Source: Myxococcaceae bacterium (GTDB lineage Bacteria; Myxococcota; Myxococcia; Myxococcales; Myxococcaceae). From it: a stretch of 64,000 nucleotides of DNA. Made by a program: the position numbers and the translations under genes. The stretch is from the NCBI GenBank assembly GCA_019694595.1, contig JAIBBQ010000012.1:1-64000 (forward strand). Direction: 5' to 3'. Below the pieces are notes generated by a model that saw nothing but the letters and a program-made list of their open reading frames with translations, was not told the DNA's origin and searched no databases. How positions within the stretch are numbered: position 1 is the first letter of the stretch; each line of letters opens with the position of its first letter. Of the stretch, positions 1-8,993 are shown one piece after another.

Positions 1-855
1 CTGGGTGTAGTCGCGGTCGCCTTCGAGGAGCGACTGCTCGCGCGCGAGGAACTTCCACTTCTCGAGCCAGGGGCCCTTGAGCGCCGCCTCGCGCTCCGCG
101 GGCGAAGCCGGGGCGAGCGGGGCCGAGGCGGTCGCCGCGGGCGGCAGCGCCGGCGCCGCGGCGGTGGTGACGACGCTGGGCCCGCTGCCGGCGTCGAGCT
201 TGCGCTCGGGGAGCTTCACCTCGTCGGGGACCGCCGCGGCGGCCACCGCGGGGCCGGCGTCGCGCTGGGTGTCGATGGCGAAGGTGCGCTGGGTGCCGTC
301 GGGCTTGTTGAGCACCGCGCCCCGGCACTTGAGGCCTTCGGTGTAGAGCCAGCTCTTGTACGACTGGTACTCGTTGAGGACCAGGCCGGCCAGGCGCGCG
401 AGGTCCATGCGGTTCTGCGCCATGGCGAACAGCTCGCCGCGGCTCTTGCTCTGGCAGTCGGCCGCGGCGCTCGGCTTCTCGTAGAGCCCCGAGCGCTTGG
501 GGGCGTACTTGAGGCCGCGGAACGGCCGGTCGAAGTCGGCGAGCGCGGTGGCGAGCAGCTCGCGCGACTGCGCCTTGCCCTTCACCGTGACCAGCGCCTC
601 CTCGCACGAGGAGATGGCACGGGCGCAGTCGCCGGTGGCGACGCCGGGCTTGGCGCCCTTGGCCTTCTCGCCCCCGCTCCACACGCCGCTGCCCTCGAAG
701 CACCAGGTGGCGACGGCGTCGAGGCTGGCGGAGAAGGCGCTGTCGAGGTTCGACAGCTCCTTGAGCGGCGCGGTGTCGCGCAGCTCGGGCGGCTCGCACT
801 CCTTGGGGAGCGGGAGCGGCCCCAGCACCAGCAGCAGGACCAGCGGCGACGCCAT
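1..855 (-). CDS. Exported hypothetical protein, 3' part only
   Basis: The reading frame starts at ATG 855 and stays open to the window edge, so at least 285 residues are present and the C-terminus is missing. The N-terminus (MASPLVLLLVLGPLPLP) looks like a short signal peptide. The mature part has scattered cysteines, a helical middle and, from about residue 205, an Ala/Pro-rich low-complexity linker followed by a charged segment. I do not recognise a family. The start codon directly abuts the stop codon of the trans-sulfuration gene (no spacer), so the two are probably cotranscribed with this gene second. No functional link between them is evident. Confidence 0.6.
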   Translation of the reverse strand, partial: MASPLVLLLVLGPLPLPKECEPPELRDTAPLKELSNLDSAFSASLDAVATWCFEGSGVWSGGEKAKGAKPGVATGDCARAISSCEEALVTVKGKAQSRELLATALADFDRPFRGLKYAPKRSGLYEKPSAAADCQSKSRGELFAMAQNRMDLARLAGLVLNEYQSYKSWLYTEGLKCRGAVLNKPDGTQRTFAIDTQRDAGPAVAAAAVPDEVKLPERKLDAGSGPSVVTTAAAPALPPAATASAPLAPASPAEREAALKGPWLEKWKFLAREQSLLEGDRDYTQ

Positions 856-1998
856 CTAGGCGCTCTCGAAGGCCTGCTGGAGGTCGGCGATGAGGTCGCC
901 CGCGTCCTCGATGCCCACCGAGAGGCGGATGAGGCCGTCGCTGATGCCCAGCTTCTCCCGGTTCTCCTTGGGAATGGAGGCGTGGGTCATGATCGCCGGG
1001 TGCTCGATGAGCGACTCCACGCCGCCGAGCGACTCGGCGCACGCGAAGATCTTCACCGTCTTGAGGAACTTCCGTGCCGCTTCCAGGCCGCCCTTCATCT
1101 CGAAGGTCATCATGCCGCCGAAGCCCTTCATCTGCTTCTTGGCGAGCGCGTGCTGCGGGTGCGTCTCGAGGCCCGGCCAGGTCACCTTGGTCACCTTGGG
1201 GTGCTTCACCAGGTACTGGGCGACCGCCTCGGCGTTCTTGGCGTGGCGCTCCATGCGCACGTGCAGCGTCTTCACCCCGCGCAGCACCAGGAAGCTGTCG
1301 AACGGCGAGGCGACGCCGCCCACCGCGTTCTGGTGGAAGTAGATCTTCTTCGCCAGCTCGTCGTCGTTGGTGCAGACGAAGCCGCCGACGCTGTCGGAGT
1401 GGCCGTTCAGGTACTTGGTCGTCGAGTGGCAGACGACGTCGAAGCCGAACTCCAGCGGGCGCTGGAAGTACGGGGTCATGAAGGTGTTGTCGCAGACCGA
1501 CATCAGCTTCTTCGCCTTGGCGACGGCAGCGACCTGCGCCAGGTCGATGAGCTTGAGCATCGGGTTGGTCGGGGTCTCGACCCACACCACCTTGGTCTTG
1601 GGGGTGATGGCCGCCTCGAGCGCGCCCGGCTTGGTGAGGTCGACGAAGGAGAAGCTCAGCCCCTGGCGGCGGAAGACCTTGTCGAAGAGGCGGAAGGTGC
1701 CGCCGTAGACGTCGTCGCTCACCACCACGTGGTCGCCCGCCTCGAGCAGGTGCATCAGGCAGTCGGTGGCCGCGCAGCCCGACGCGAAGGCGGCGCCGTA
1801 CTTGGCGCCTTCGAGCGCGGCGAGGCAGTTCTCGAGCGCCACGCGGGTGGGGTTCTTGGTGCGCGAGTACTCGTAGCCCTTGTGCTCGCCCGGGCCGTCC
1901 TGGACGTAGGTCGACGTCAGGTAGACCGGCGTCATGATGGCGCCGGTGGTGGGGTCGGGCGACTGGCCAGCGTGAATGGCGAGGGTGTCGATCTTCAT
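856..1998 (-). CDS. metB: PLP-dependent trans-sulfuration enzyme (cystathionine gamma-synthase / beta-lyase family)
   Basis: A 380-residue cytoplasmic enzyme of the Cys/Met metabolism PLP family, the usual length. Visible family features are the N-terminal TLAIHAGQ segment, the phosphate-binding SRTKNPTR region (residues 45-52), the ETPTNP segment (141-146), CDNTF (169-173) and the Schiff-base lysine K195 in STTKYLNGHSD. These enzymes make or cleave cystathionine, linking cysteine with homocysteine and methionine. The sequence does not decide between gamma-synthase, gamma-lyase and beta-lyase, so the symbol is tentative. A TATAG sequence about 10-15 nt upstream of the start could be a -10 element. 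The exported hypothetical gene follows with no gap. Confidence 0.85.
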   Translation of the reverse strand: MKIDTLAIHAGQSPDPTTGAIMTPVYLTSTYVQDGPGEHKGYEYSRTKNPTRVALENCLAALEGAKYGAAFASGCAATDCLMHLLEAGDHVVVSDDVYGGTFRLFDKVFRRQGLSFSFVDLTKPGALEAAITPKTKVVWVETPTNPMLKLIDLAQVAAVAKAKKLMSVCDNTFMTPYFQRPLEFGFDVVCHSTTKYLNGHSDSVGGFVCTNDDELAKKIYFHQNAVGGVASPFDSFLVLRGVKTLHVRMERHAKNAEAVAQYLVKHPKVTKVTWPGLETHPQHALAKKQMKGFGGMMTFEMKGGLEAARKFLKTVKIFACAESLGGVESLIEHPAIMTHASIPKENREKLGISDGLIRLSVGIEDAGDLIADLQQAFESA

Positions 1999-2071
1999 GG
2001 CCCCGCCCTATAGCGCGCCGGGGGCGATTTGAGGCCACCAGAAGTCCCTCGACGGCCGAGGCCTGCCCACT

Positions 2072-2674
2072 TCAGGGTGCGACCAGGTAGCCCCTCAGGG
2101 TGTTGTTCGCGGCGCAGAGCTGGGCGCCGCACAGCGCCGGTGCCGACGGGCAGTTGCCGTTGCAGTCCTCGTAGCGGGGAATCGCGGCCGCGTTGCAGGT
2201 GGTCCCGCACGACGCCGAGATGTAGTTGCAGGAGGCGCTGAAGGTGATGGTCCCACTGCCCGAACACTGGGCCGACGTGGCGTAGACGGCGACCCCGCCC
2301 GCGGTGAGCTTGGCCTTGGTGACCGAGCCGTCTTGCAGCTTGGCGGTGCCGATGGCCCCGTCGGCGACCTTCACCGTGGTCACCGCGCCATCGGCCACCT
2401 TCGCGGTGGCGACCGCGCCGTCGGCCAGGAAGGGAGTGACGACGGCCCCGGCGGGGAGCGCGACCGCCTGCCCGACCTGGCCGACCTTGGCCTCGAGCCA
2501 CGCGACGATCTGCCCGTAGTTGCCGTTGATGCTGGAGGCCAGCGCCGGGGTGTTGGGGCAGACGAACACCAGGGGCGCACGCCAGCCCGCCGGTGGCGAG
2601 CAGGTCTGGGCGGCGGCGGGCAACGAGACGCAGACCACCACGACGGAGAGGGCGAGGAGCAGCGAGCGGGCCAT
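2072..2674 (-). CDS. Exported protein with short DGAV/KVA repeats
   Basis: The start is placed at the ATG preceding a clear signal peptide (MARSLLLALSVVVVCVSLPAAAQ) rather than at an upstream in-frame codon. The 200-residue product has a central run of about five imperfect 10-residue repeats of the type DGAVxTxKVA (about residues 80-130). Such repeats resemble those in tail-fibre-like and structural surface proteins. The C-terminal third contains about ten cysteines, likely disulfide-bonded. The gene lies upstream of metB on the same strand, 73 bp away, and is divergent from the RlmK-like gene. A surface or structural role is inferred from composition only. Confidence 0.65.
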   Translation of the reverse strand: MARSLLLALSVVVVCVSLPAAAQTCSPPAGWRAPLVFVCPNTPALASSINGNYGQIVAWLEAKVGQVGQAVALPAGAVVTPFLADGAVATAKVADGAVTTVKVADGAIGTAKLQDGSVTKAKLTAGGVAVYATSAQCSGSGTITFSASCNYISASCGTTCNAAAIPRYEDCNGNCPSAPALCGAQLCAANNTLRGYLVAP

Positions 2675-2763
2675 GGGCCGGTTTCTACCAGGCCGGCCCC
2701 GCCCCGGGGCGCACGTGTTGCTGCGCCGAGGAGGTGGCGTGGGCGAGTACATTGGCCCCCCGC

Positions 2764-3711
2764 ATGTCCGCCTTCGGCAACCGGCTCGCGAAGAACGCCG
2801 CCCAGCGCTTCGCGTGGGCGAAGAAGGAAGGGCTCACCGCCTTCCGGGTCTACGACCGCGACATGCCGGAATACCCGGTGGCGGTCGACTGGTACCAGGG
2901 CCACGCGGTGATTCACGAGTACCCGCGCAGCCGCGCCGCCAAGGCGGGCAAGGCCGAGGCGCTCTCGCAGGAAGTCCAGGCGGAGACCGCCCGCGTCCTC
3001 GAGCTGCGGCCGGAGAAGATCTTCCCCAAGCGGCACGAGCCCAAGGCCTGGGGCTCGGAGCAGTACGGGCGCTTCGGGCGCTCGGGCGTCACCACCACCG
3101 TCGAGGAGTACGGGGCGAAGTACGAGGTGAACCTCTCCGACTACCTCGACACCGGGCTCTTCATGGACCACCGCAACACCCGCCGCCGGGTGCGCGCCGA
3201 GGTCCAGGGCAAGACCTTCCTCAACCTCTTCGCGTACACCGGCGCCTTCACCGTCGCGGCGGCGCTGGGCGGCGCACAGGCCACCACCACCGTCGACCTC
3301 TCGGGCAGCTACCTCGCCTGGGGGCGGCGCAACCTCGCGCTCAACGGCATCGCCCCCGCCGCGCACACCTTCGTCGAGGCCGACGTGCTGGGCTGGCTCG
3401 AGCAGCCTGGGCCGCGGTTCGACGTCATCGTCTGCGACCCGCCGTCGTTCTCGGTCTCGCACCGCATGGGGCGCCGCTTCGAGGTGCCGCGCGACCACCC
3501 GTGGCTCGTGCAGCGGCTGCAGGAGCGGCTCACCCCGGCCGGCGCGCTCTACTTCTCGACCAACTTCCTCGAGTTCGCGCTCAGCCCGGCGCTGGCACCG
3601 GCGGAGGAGCTCACGCCGCGGTCCATTCCCAAGGACTTCCGCGAGCGCCCGCACCGATGCTGGCGCTTCACGGCGGCGCCGGCGGATCCTGCGCGCCCTC
3701 GTACACCTTGA
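2764..3711 (+). CDS. Class I SAM-dependent methyltransferase, RlmK-like
   Basis: The 315-residue product matches the C-terminal RlmK half of the enterobacterial bifunctional RlmKL protein, which methylates a guanine of 23S rRNA to m7G. Seen are an N-terminal segment ending in RVYDRDMPEYPVAVDWY, a FLDHR-like LFMDHRNTRRRV motif, the SAM-binding LNLFAYTGAFTVAAA (about residues 155-169), the acidic end of strand 2 (TVDLSGSYL) and the catalytic-type VIVCDPPSF motif. The RlmL partner domain is absent. The start is the ATG before SAFGNRLAKN; in-frame codons further upstream give an Arg-rich, non-coding-looking extension. The 3' end overlaps the convergent minus-strand gene by 44 bp. Confidence 0.8.
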   Translation: MSAFGNRLAKNAAQRFAWAKKEGLTAFRVYDRDMPEYPVAVDWYQGHAVIHEYPRSRAAKAGKAEALSQEVQAETARVLELRPEKIFPKRHEPKAWGSEQYGRFGRSGVTTTVEEYGAKYEVNLSDYLDTGLFMDHRNTRRRVRAEVQGKTFLNLFAYTGAFTVAAALGGAQATTTVDLSGSYLAWGRRNLALNGIAPAAHTFVEADVLGWLEQPGPRFDVIVCDPPSFSVSHRMGRRFEVPRDHPWLVQRLQERLTPAGALYFSTNFLEFALSPALAPAEELTPRSIPKDFRERPHRCWRFTAAPADPARPRTP

Positions 3712-4294
3712 GCGGGCCCAGGCTGCCGGCGTCGACCTTCGCTTCCAGCCCCGGCGGAGGGCCCACGCGCGGGACCTTGGGCGGCGGCGCGGCGCCCAGC
3801 ACCAGGTCGGCGAGCAGGTAGAGCACCACGCACGCGGCGATGAGGCCGAGGAGCACCTTGGTCTGCGGGCGGACGATGCCGCCGTCGTCGTCGGCGGCGA
3901 AGGACGCGCCCACCGCCTCGCTGACGCCCTGGTACCGCCCGGCGAACTGCGCGGTGCGCAGGAACTGGTCGACGATGGCGCCTTCGTCGGCCAGGCCCAC
4001 GTCGCGCGAGAGCTGCGGGTCGACCAGGCGCGCGTCGAGCTGCTTGGCGAGCGCGCTGGCTTCCTGCACCACCTCGCGGATCAGCTCGAGCCGATCCGAC
4101 AGCGGCACCTTGAGCTCGCTCGCCACCACCGCGCCGGCCTCCACCCAGCGCCGGCACTCGACCTCGCCCGAAGGCAGGCGCCACACCCGCGTCCCGTCGC
4201 CCTGCACCTTGGCGCCGCGCGCGTCGAGCAGCGCCTCCAGCGCGGCGGCGTCGTACGGCCCGCTCCGGGCCTGGATGAGGAACTCGTAGCGCAC
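3668..4294 (-). CDS. Tail-anchored hypothetical protein
   Basis: The GTG at 4294 begins a plausible protein (VRYEFLIQARSGPYDAAALEALL); codons further upstream encode an Arg-rich extension that is probably not translated. The 208-residue product has a soluble N-terminal domain with a conserved-looking RVWRLPSGEVECRRWVEAG segment and one hydrophobic helix near residues 155-175 (VLLGLIAACVVLYLLADLVL). A Pro-rich tail of about 35 residues follows, so most of the protein is probably cytoplasmic with a C-terminal anchor. No family is recognised. It overlaps the convergent methyltransferase gene by 44 bp and is divergent from the GH25 gene across 215 bp. Confidence 0.65.
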   Translation of the reverse strand: MRYEFLIQARSGPYDAAALEALLDARGAKVQGDGTRVWRLPSGEVECRRWVEAGAVVASELKVPLSDRLELIREVVQEASALAKQLDARLVDPQLSRDVGLADEGAIVDQFLRTAQFAGRYQGVSEAVGASFAADDDGGIVRPQTKVLLGLIAACVVLYLLADLVLGAAPPPKVPRVGPPPGLEAKVDAGSLGPLKVYEGAQDPPAPP

Positions 4295-4509
4295 GGACGA
4301 GGGCAGTCTGCCCCGGCCGAGCACCCCGCCCAAAGCACGCTGTCGCCTGCGTGCGGCAGCAGGCGAATCGCCCGGGTGACGTCGCCACTTCGGACGCCTG
4401 AAGCGCCCCAGGCCACCTGACGCTGTAAGGACCCTTGCACGCAGGTGGAGCCGCCCGTCGCATCGGCGGTGTCCCTCCCGGTGGCACGCTTGTCGCTTTT
4501 CTCCCCGGC

Positions 4510-6711
4510 ATGGACCGCACGAGCCCCCACACCCCCGCCGTTCACTCCAGGTGGCGTCACGCGGTGGTGCCACTGCTGGTGGCGCTGGCGGCTGGCTGCG
4601 GGCCGGGCATCGAAGGCTTCGGCGACGACGCCATCGACGCCCAGTCCGAGGCGCTCTGCGCGTCGGGCGCGACGCTCAACGGCATCGACGTGTCGTACTG
4701 GCAGCAGAGCATCAACTGGGCGTCGGTGAAGGGCGCGGGCAAGGTCTACGCCATCACCCGCGCTGGCCACGGCACGGCCACCGACACGTACTTCGCCCGC
4801 AACTGGTCGGGCATGAAGGCCAACGGCATCATCCGCGGCGCGTACCACTACCTGGTGCCCAACCAGAGCATCAGCACGCAGGCGAACATGATGATCCAGG
4901 CGATGGCCACGCTCGGGCCCGACGACCTGCCGCCGATGCTCGACGTGGAAGAAGTCGACGGCGTCTCGCCCGCCGGCATGGCGGCCGCGGTCGGGCAGTG
5001 GCTCTCGGCGGTGAAGGCGGCCACCGGCCGCACGCCGATGATCTACACCGGCAGCTACTTCTGGAACGACTACGTGAAGAGCAGCGCCTTCACGAGCAGC
5101 GCGCTGGTGCTGCCCAACTATTCGAGCAGCTGCCCCACCCCGCCCACGGCGTGGAACAAGTGGACCATTCACCAGCACTCCAGCACCGGCTCGGTGGCCG
5201 GCATCTCGGGCAACGTGGACCTGGACCGCTTCAACGGCGACCTGCCGGCGCTCAAGGCGTTCATCGCCAGCGGCGAGACCGGCCCGGTGACGCCCCCGGG
5301 CACCGGCACCGTCACCGGCGCCATCTACGAAGGCACCACCACCACCAACCGCGTCGCGGGCGCGGTGGTCTCGGTGGGAGGCCAGACCCAGACGACCGCG
5401 GCCGACGGCATGTACAAGTTCGACCTCGCCCCCGGCACGTACACGGTGACGGCGACCAAGGCCGGCTACGCCACCAACTCGGTGAGCCGCACGGTGACGT
5501 CGGGCCAGACCATCTGGGGCTCGATGGGGCTCACCGTTGCCACCACCAGCAGCACCGGCACCCTCGCCGGCCTCGTCTACGCGTTCAACGTCGAGCACGC
5601 GGCGGACATGAGCGCGGTGCTCTCGGGCGTGCTGGTGAGCGCGGGCGGCAAGAGCGCCACCACCGACGCCGCGGGCAAGTTCAGCCTCACCCTGGCGCCG
5701 GGCACCTACACGCTGACCGCGACCAAGGCCGGCTTCGCCATGGCGAGCTCGACGCGCACGGTGACCGACGGGGCCACCACCACCGCGCAGATCGGCCTCA
5801 CGCCCGCGGGCGGCAGCGACGTGAAGCCGCCGGACCTCGCCATCACATTCCCCGCCGACGGCACCTCGCAGGACGTGGCGCAGCTGACGCTCACCGGCAC
5901 CGCGAGCGACGACACCGGCGCGGTGGCCTCGCTCAAGCTGAGCGTCAACGCGCTGCCGGGCACCGACGTGCCGGTGACCGCGGGCAAGTTCGCGGTGGAC
6001 CTGAAGCTGCGCCCGGGCACCAACGTGCTGCTGCTCACCGGGAAGGACGCGGCGGGCAACCAGCGCCAGGTCACCCACACGGTCACCTTCCGCGCCGGCG
6101 TCAGCGGCACGGTCCGGCGCGACGGCTCGCAGGTGAAGATCCCCGGTTCCACGGTCGACCTGCTCGACTCCAACGGCGCGCCGGTGACGCAGTTCCGCAG
6201 CGCCACCGGGGACTTCGCGCTCGACGTGGCGCAGGTGCCCGGGGAATTCGTCCTCGTGGGCAGCGCGCCGGGCTTCATCACCTCGCGGCAGCCGATTCAC
6301 CTCGGCGACGACGCGCGGCTCACCTTCGACCTCACGCTGGTGCAGGGCGTGGAAGGCGACGGCGCCCCGATGGTGCGCTTCGTCAACCTGCACGACGGCG
6401 ACGAGGTCGACGCCGACCACCTCAAGGTCGAGGCCGAGGTCAGCGGCATGGACCTCGCCGGCGGCGCCATCAACGGCGTGCCCGCGAGCCTGTACGCCGG
6501 CACCCAGCTCACCGCGACGGTGGCGCTGGCGCCCGGCGACAACACCCTCACCGCCACCGTCATCGACGGCCAGGGCCACACCGCGACGGCCACCGTCACC
6601 GTGCACCGCCCCGGCACCGCCAAGGCGCCGGGCGGCTGCTCGACGGCGGCGGGGCTCGACCTCACCGCGCTGCTCGCCCTGACGCTGCTGCGCCGCCGCG
6701 CGCGCCGCTGA
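4510..6711 (+). CDS. GH25 muramidase lipoprotein with Ig-like repeats and a MYXO-CTERM-like tail
   Basis: A 733-residue predicted exported peptidoglycan hydrolase. The start is the ATG before a basic signal peptide ending in VALAAGC, a lipobox. A GH25 lysozyme domain follows (about residues 45-250) with the expected acidic positions in GIDVSYWQ, PPMLDVEE and NVDLDRF. Next come two carboxypeptidase-regulatory-like beta domains (repeated FDLAPGTYTVTATKAGYA and LTLAPGTYTLTATKAGFA), then further Ig-like modules. The C-terminus (GGCSTAAG, a hydrophobic stretch, then RRRARR) resembles the MYXO-CTERM sorting signal. Having both a lipobox and a MYXO-CTERM-like tail is odd. Roles in prey lysis or wall remodelling are possible inferences. 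Confidence 0.85.
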   Translation: MDRTSPHTPAVHSRWRHAVVPLLVALAAGCGPGIEGFGDDAIDAQSEALCASGATLNGIDVSYWQQSINWASVKGAGKVYAITRAGHGTATDTYFARNWSGMKANGIIRGAYHYLVPNQSISTQANMMIQAMATLGPDDLPPMLDVEEVDGVSPAGMAAAVGQWLSAVKAATGRTPMIYTGSYFWNDYVKSSAFTSSALVLPNYSSSCPTPPTAWNKWTIHQHSSTGSVAGISGNVDLDRFNGDLPALKAFIASGETGPVTPPGTGTVTGAIYEGTTTTNRVAGAVVSVGGQTQTTAADGMYKFDLAPGTYTVTATKAGYATNSVSRTVTSGQTIWGSMGLTVATTSSTGTLAGLVYAFNVEHAADMSAVLSGVLVSAGGKSATTDAAGKFSLTLAPGTYTLTATKAGFAMASSTRTVTDGATTTAQIGLTPAGGSDVKPPDLAITFPADGTSQDVAQLTLTGTASDDTGAVASLKLSVNALPGTDVPVTAGKFAVDLKLRPGTNVLLLTGKDAAGNQRQVTHTVTFRAGVSGTVRRDGSQVKIPGSTVDLLDSNGAPVTQFRSATGDFALDVAQVPGEFVLVGSAPGFITSRQPIHLGDDARLTFDLTLVQGVEGDGAPMVRFVNLHDGDEVDADHLKVEAEVSGMDLAGGAINGVPASLYAGTQLTATVALAPGDNTLTATVIDGQGHTATATVTVHRPGTAKAPGGCSTAAGLDLTALLALTLLRRRARR

Positions 6712-6763
6712 GGCGGGCGGTTTTGGAGCCTGGGGCGCGGGCGCTCGTGTCAGAGTCCCGCCC

Positions 6764-7927
6764 GTGCAGCCCTCGGTGTCGTTGACCCCCAAAGGCCTGG
6801 CCCGCTGGAAGAGCGGCCACCCGTGGATTTACCAATCGGACGTCTCGGCCCCCAAGCACCTGCTCGGCGGCGAGGTGGTGCGAGTGACGGACGCGCGCGG
6901 CGCGTTCCTCGGCCAGGCGTTCTACTCGCGCGAGTCGAAGATCACCCTGCGCTGGCTGGCGTGGAACGACCGGCCCATCGACGAGGCGTACTTCCGCGAG
7001 CGGATCATCGCCGCCGATGCGCTGCGCAAGGAGCTGTTCCCCGGCGAGACGACGTACCGGCTCATCCACGGCGAGGCCGACGGCATTCCCGGGCTGGTGG
7101 TGGACCGCTACGGCGACTACCTCTCGCTGCAGCTGCTGGTGCCGGGCACCGAGAAGCGCAAGGAGCTCATCGCCGACGTGCTGGAGTCGGTGCTGCGCCC
7201 CAAGGGCATCATGAACCGCAGCGACCCCGGCGTGCGGGCGCTCGAGGGCCTGGCGCCCGAGAAGGGCGTGCTGCGCGGCTCGGTGCCGCCCACCGTGCCG
7301 TACCGCGAAGGGCCGATCGAGTTCCGCGCCGACCTGCTCAACGGGCAGAAGACGGGCGCCTTCCTCGACCAGCGCGAGAACCACCTGATGGCGGCGCAGT
7401 ACACCCAGGGCGAGGCGCTCGACTGCTTCAGCTACCTCGGCGGCTTCGCGCTGCAGCTCGCGCGCCGGGCGAGCCGGGTGACGGCGGTGGAGATCAGCGA
7501 GGCGGCCTGCACCAACCTCAACGCCAACGCCCAGCTCAACGGCCTCAAGAACGTCGACATCGTGAACGCCAACGCGTTCGACTACCTGCGCGACCAGGTC
7601 GACGAAGGAAAGAAGTACGACACGGTGGTCATCGACCCGCCGTCGTTCGCCAAGAACAAGTCGGCCATCGAGGCGGCCAAGCGCGGGTACAAGGAACTCA
7701 ACCTGCGGGCGATGATGCTGCTCAAGCCCGGCGGCTTCCTCATCTCCGCGAGCTGCACCTACCACGTCGACGAGGCGACCTTCGAAGCGCTGCTCGACTC
7801 CGCCGCCGCCGACGCCAAGCGGCGGGTGCAGATCATCGAGCGGCGGGGCGCCTCGCGCGACCACCCGGTGCTCGCCGGGCTGCGCGAGACGCGCTACCTC
7901 AAGTGCTTCGTGCTCCGCGTGCTGTAG
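6764..7927 (+). CDS. rlmI: 23S rRNA (cytosine-C5) methyltransferase RlmI
   Basis: A 387-residue cytoplasmic rRNA methyltransferase of the length expected for RlmI, which makes m5C at position 1962 of 23S rRNA (E. coli numbering). It has an N-terminal PUA RNA-binding domain (LTPKGLARWKSGHPWIYQSDV through about residue 75), an EEHRE-like linker and a Rossmann domain with LDCFSYLGGFALQLA. The VVIDPPSFAKNKS motif and SASCTYHVD, which carries the likely catalytic cysteine, follow. The start is a GTG 52 bp after the GH25 stop. This is the second 23S rRNA methyltransferase in the window; the two share the DPPSF motif and the segment order of the same superfamily. Confidence 0.88.
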   Translation: MQPSVSLTPKGLARWKSGHPWIYQSDVSAPKHLLGGEVVRVTDARGAFLGQAFYSRESKITLRWLAWNDRPIDEAYFRERIIAADALRKELFPGETTYRLIHGEADGIPGLVVDRYGDYLSLQLLVPGTEKRKELIADVLESVLRPKGIMNRSDPGVRALEGLAPEKGVLRGSVPPTVPYREGPIEFRADLLNGQKTGAFLDQRENHLMAAQYTQGEALDCFSYLGGFALQLARRASRVTAVEISEAACTNLNANAQLNGLKNVDIVNANAFDYLRDQVDEGKKYDTVVIDPPSFAKNKSAIEAAKRGYKELNLRAMMLLKPGGFLISASCTYHVDEATFEALLDSAAADAKRRVQIIERRGASRDHPVLAGLRETRYLKCFVLRVL

Positions 7928-7940
7928 CGCGCGCGAAGGC

Positions 7941-8924
7941 TCAGGGGTCGCTCACCGGCGGCAGGCCGCTGCCGTTGCGCAGCGAGAGGAACAGGCCGCA
8001 CATCAGCAGCTGGGCGAGCGCGCTCGCGGGAATGACGCCCACGCAGCAGGCGAACACGCCGGCCATGGTCACCAGCCCGGCCATGAAGCCGAACCCGAAG
8101 GTGGGGAGCCGGAAGCCGTTCACCATCTTCCAGGAGCGGCTGAGCGCCTCGGTGGCCGAGCAGTCGCTGTACATCAGCTCGTGCGACGCGAGGCTGACGC
8201 CCAGGGACACGTAGATGAGCGGAAGGAAGAGGATCACCACCGCGAGCACGAAGAGCGGCAGCACCTTCAGCAGGCCGTGGCGCATGAAGTCGTCGAGGCT
8301 GCTCGAGTCCGCCATGCGGTAGCCGACCAGGGCGAGACCGCCCAGGAGCACCAGCACCGGCCCGCCGATGAGCACCAGCTGGATGAGGTACTGCGCCAGG
8401 AAGCGGCCGACCTTGGAGACCTGGGAGAACAGCCGGGTGGTGTCGGCCTTCTTGCCCTGCAGCACGTCGACGGCCACGCGGTAGAGCCCCATCTGCACCA
8501 CGCCCTGCACCGCGCCCTGGACGACCTGCTGGAACACCGCGCCCAGGCCGGCGACCAGGCCCATGCGCACGGGGTCGTTCGGGCTGGCCTCACCGACGAT
8601 GGCGGTGGCGATGCCGCGGAACGCCGCGCCGAAGATGCCGACCGCCATGCTCACCGCGAAGAGGATGAGCACGCACACCGAGAGCATCGCCCACTCGACG
8701 CGGAAGCGCTCGTAGCAGAAGGCCCACACGCGCCCGAAGTCGAAGTCGTTGCGGCTGAAGGGGAAGGTGCCGGTGCCCGCGAGCTCGCGGCAGCTCGGGC
8801 ACTGGGTCTGCTGGCCCAGGTCGGAGCACTCGTCGCACATGAAGTTGCCGCAGCGACTGCAAGTCCTCGCCGCGGGCACCGCGGGGTGCCTTGCGCACAG
8901 CGCACCGAAACCGGCCGGAGTCAT
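7941..8924 (-). CDS. Zinc-ribbon/B-box polytopic membrane protein
   Basis: The start at ATG 8924 is supported by a strong ribosome-binding site (GGGAGAGGG). The 327-residue product opens with a Cys/His cluster resembling a B-box or zinc ribbon (CARHP, CSRCGNFMCDEC, CPSC; residues about 9-42). After a short linker come about five or six hydrophobic segments, including a Val/Leu/Ile helix near residues 70-95 and others at about 170-310. This architecture, a small zinc module on a DUF975-like multi-pass membrane domain, occurs in uncharacterised myxobacterial proteins. Function is unknown. It is convergent with rlmI (13 bp apart) and divergent from the YkgJ-type gene (69 bp). Confidence 0.7.
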   Translation of the reverse strand: MTPAGFGALCARHPAVPAARTCSRCGNFMCDECSDLGQQTQCPSCRELAGTGTFPFSRNDFDFGRVWAFCYERFRVEWAMLSVCVLILFAVSMAVGIFGAAFRGIATAIVGEASPNDPVRMGLVAGLGAVFQQVVQGAVQGVVQMGLYRVAVDVLQGKKADTTRLFSQVSKVGRFLAQYLIQLVLIGGPVLVLLGGLALVGYRMADSSSLDDFMRHGLLKVLPLFVLAVVILFLPLIYVSLGVSLASHELMYSDCSATEALSRSWKMVNGFRLPTFGFGFMAGLVTMAGVFACCVGVIPASALAQLLMCGLFLSLRNGSGLPPVSDP

Positions 8925-8993
8925 GGTCCCTCTCCCTTGAAAGACTGAAATCGCGACCGTAGCAACCGGACGCCGCGCATACACTGACTGTCG

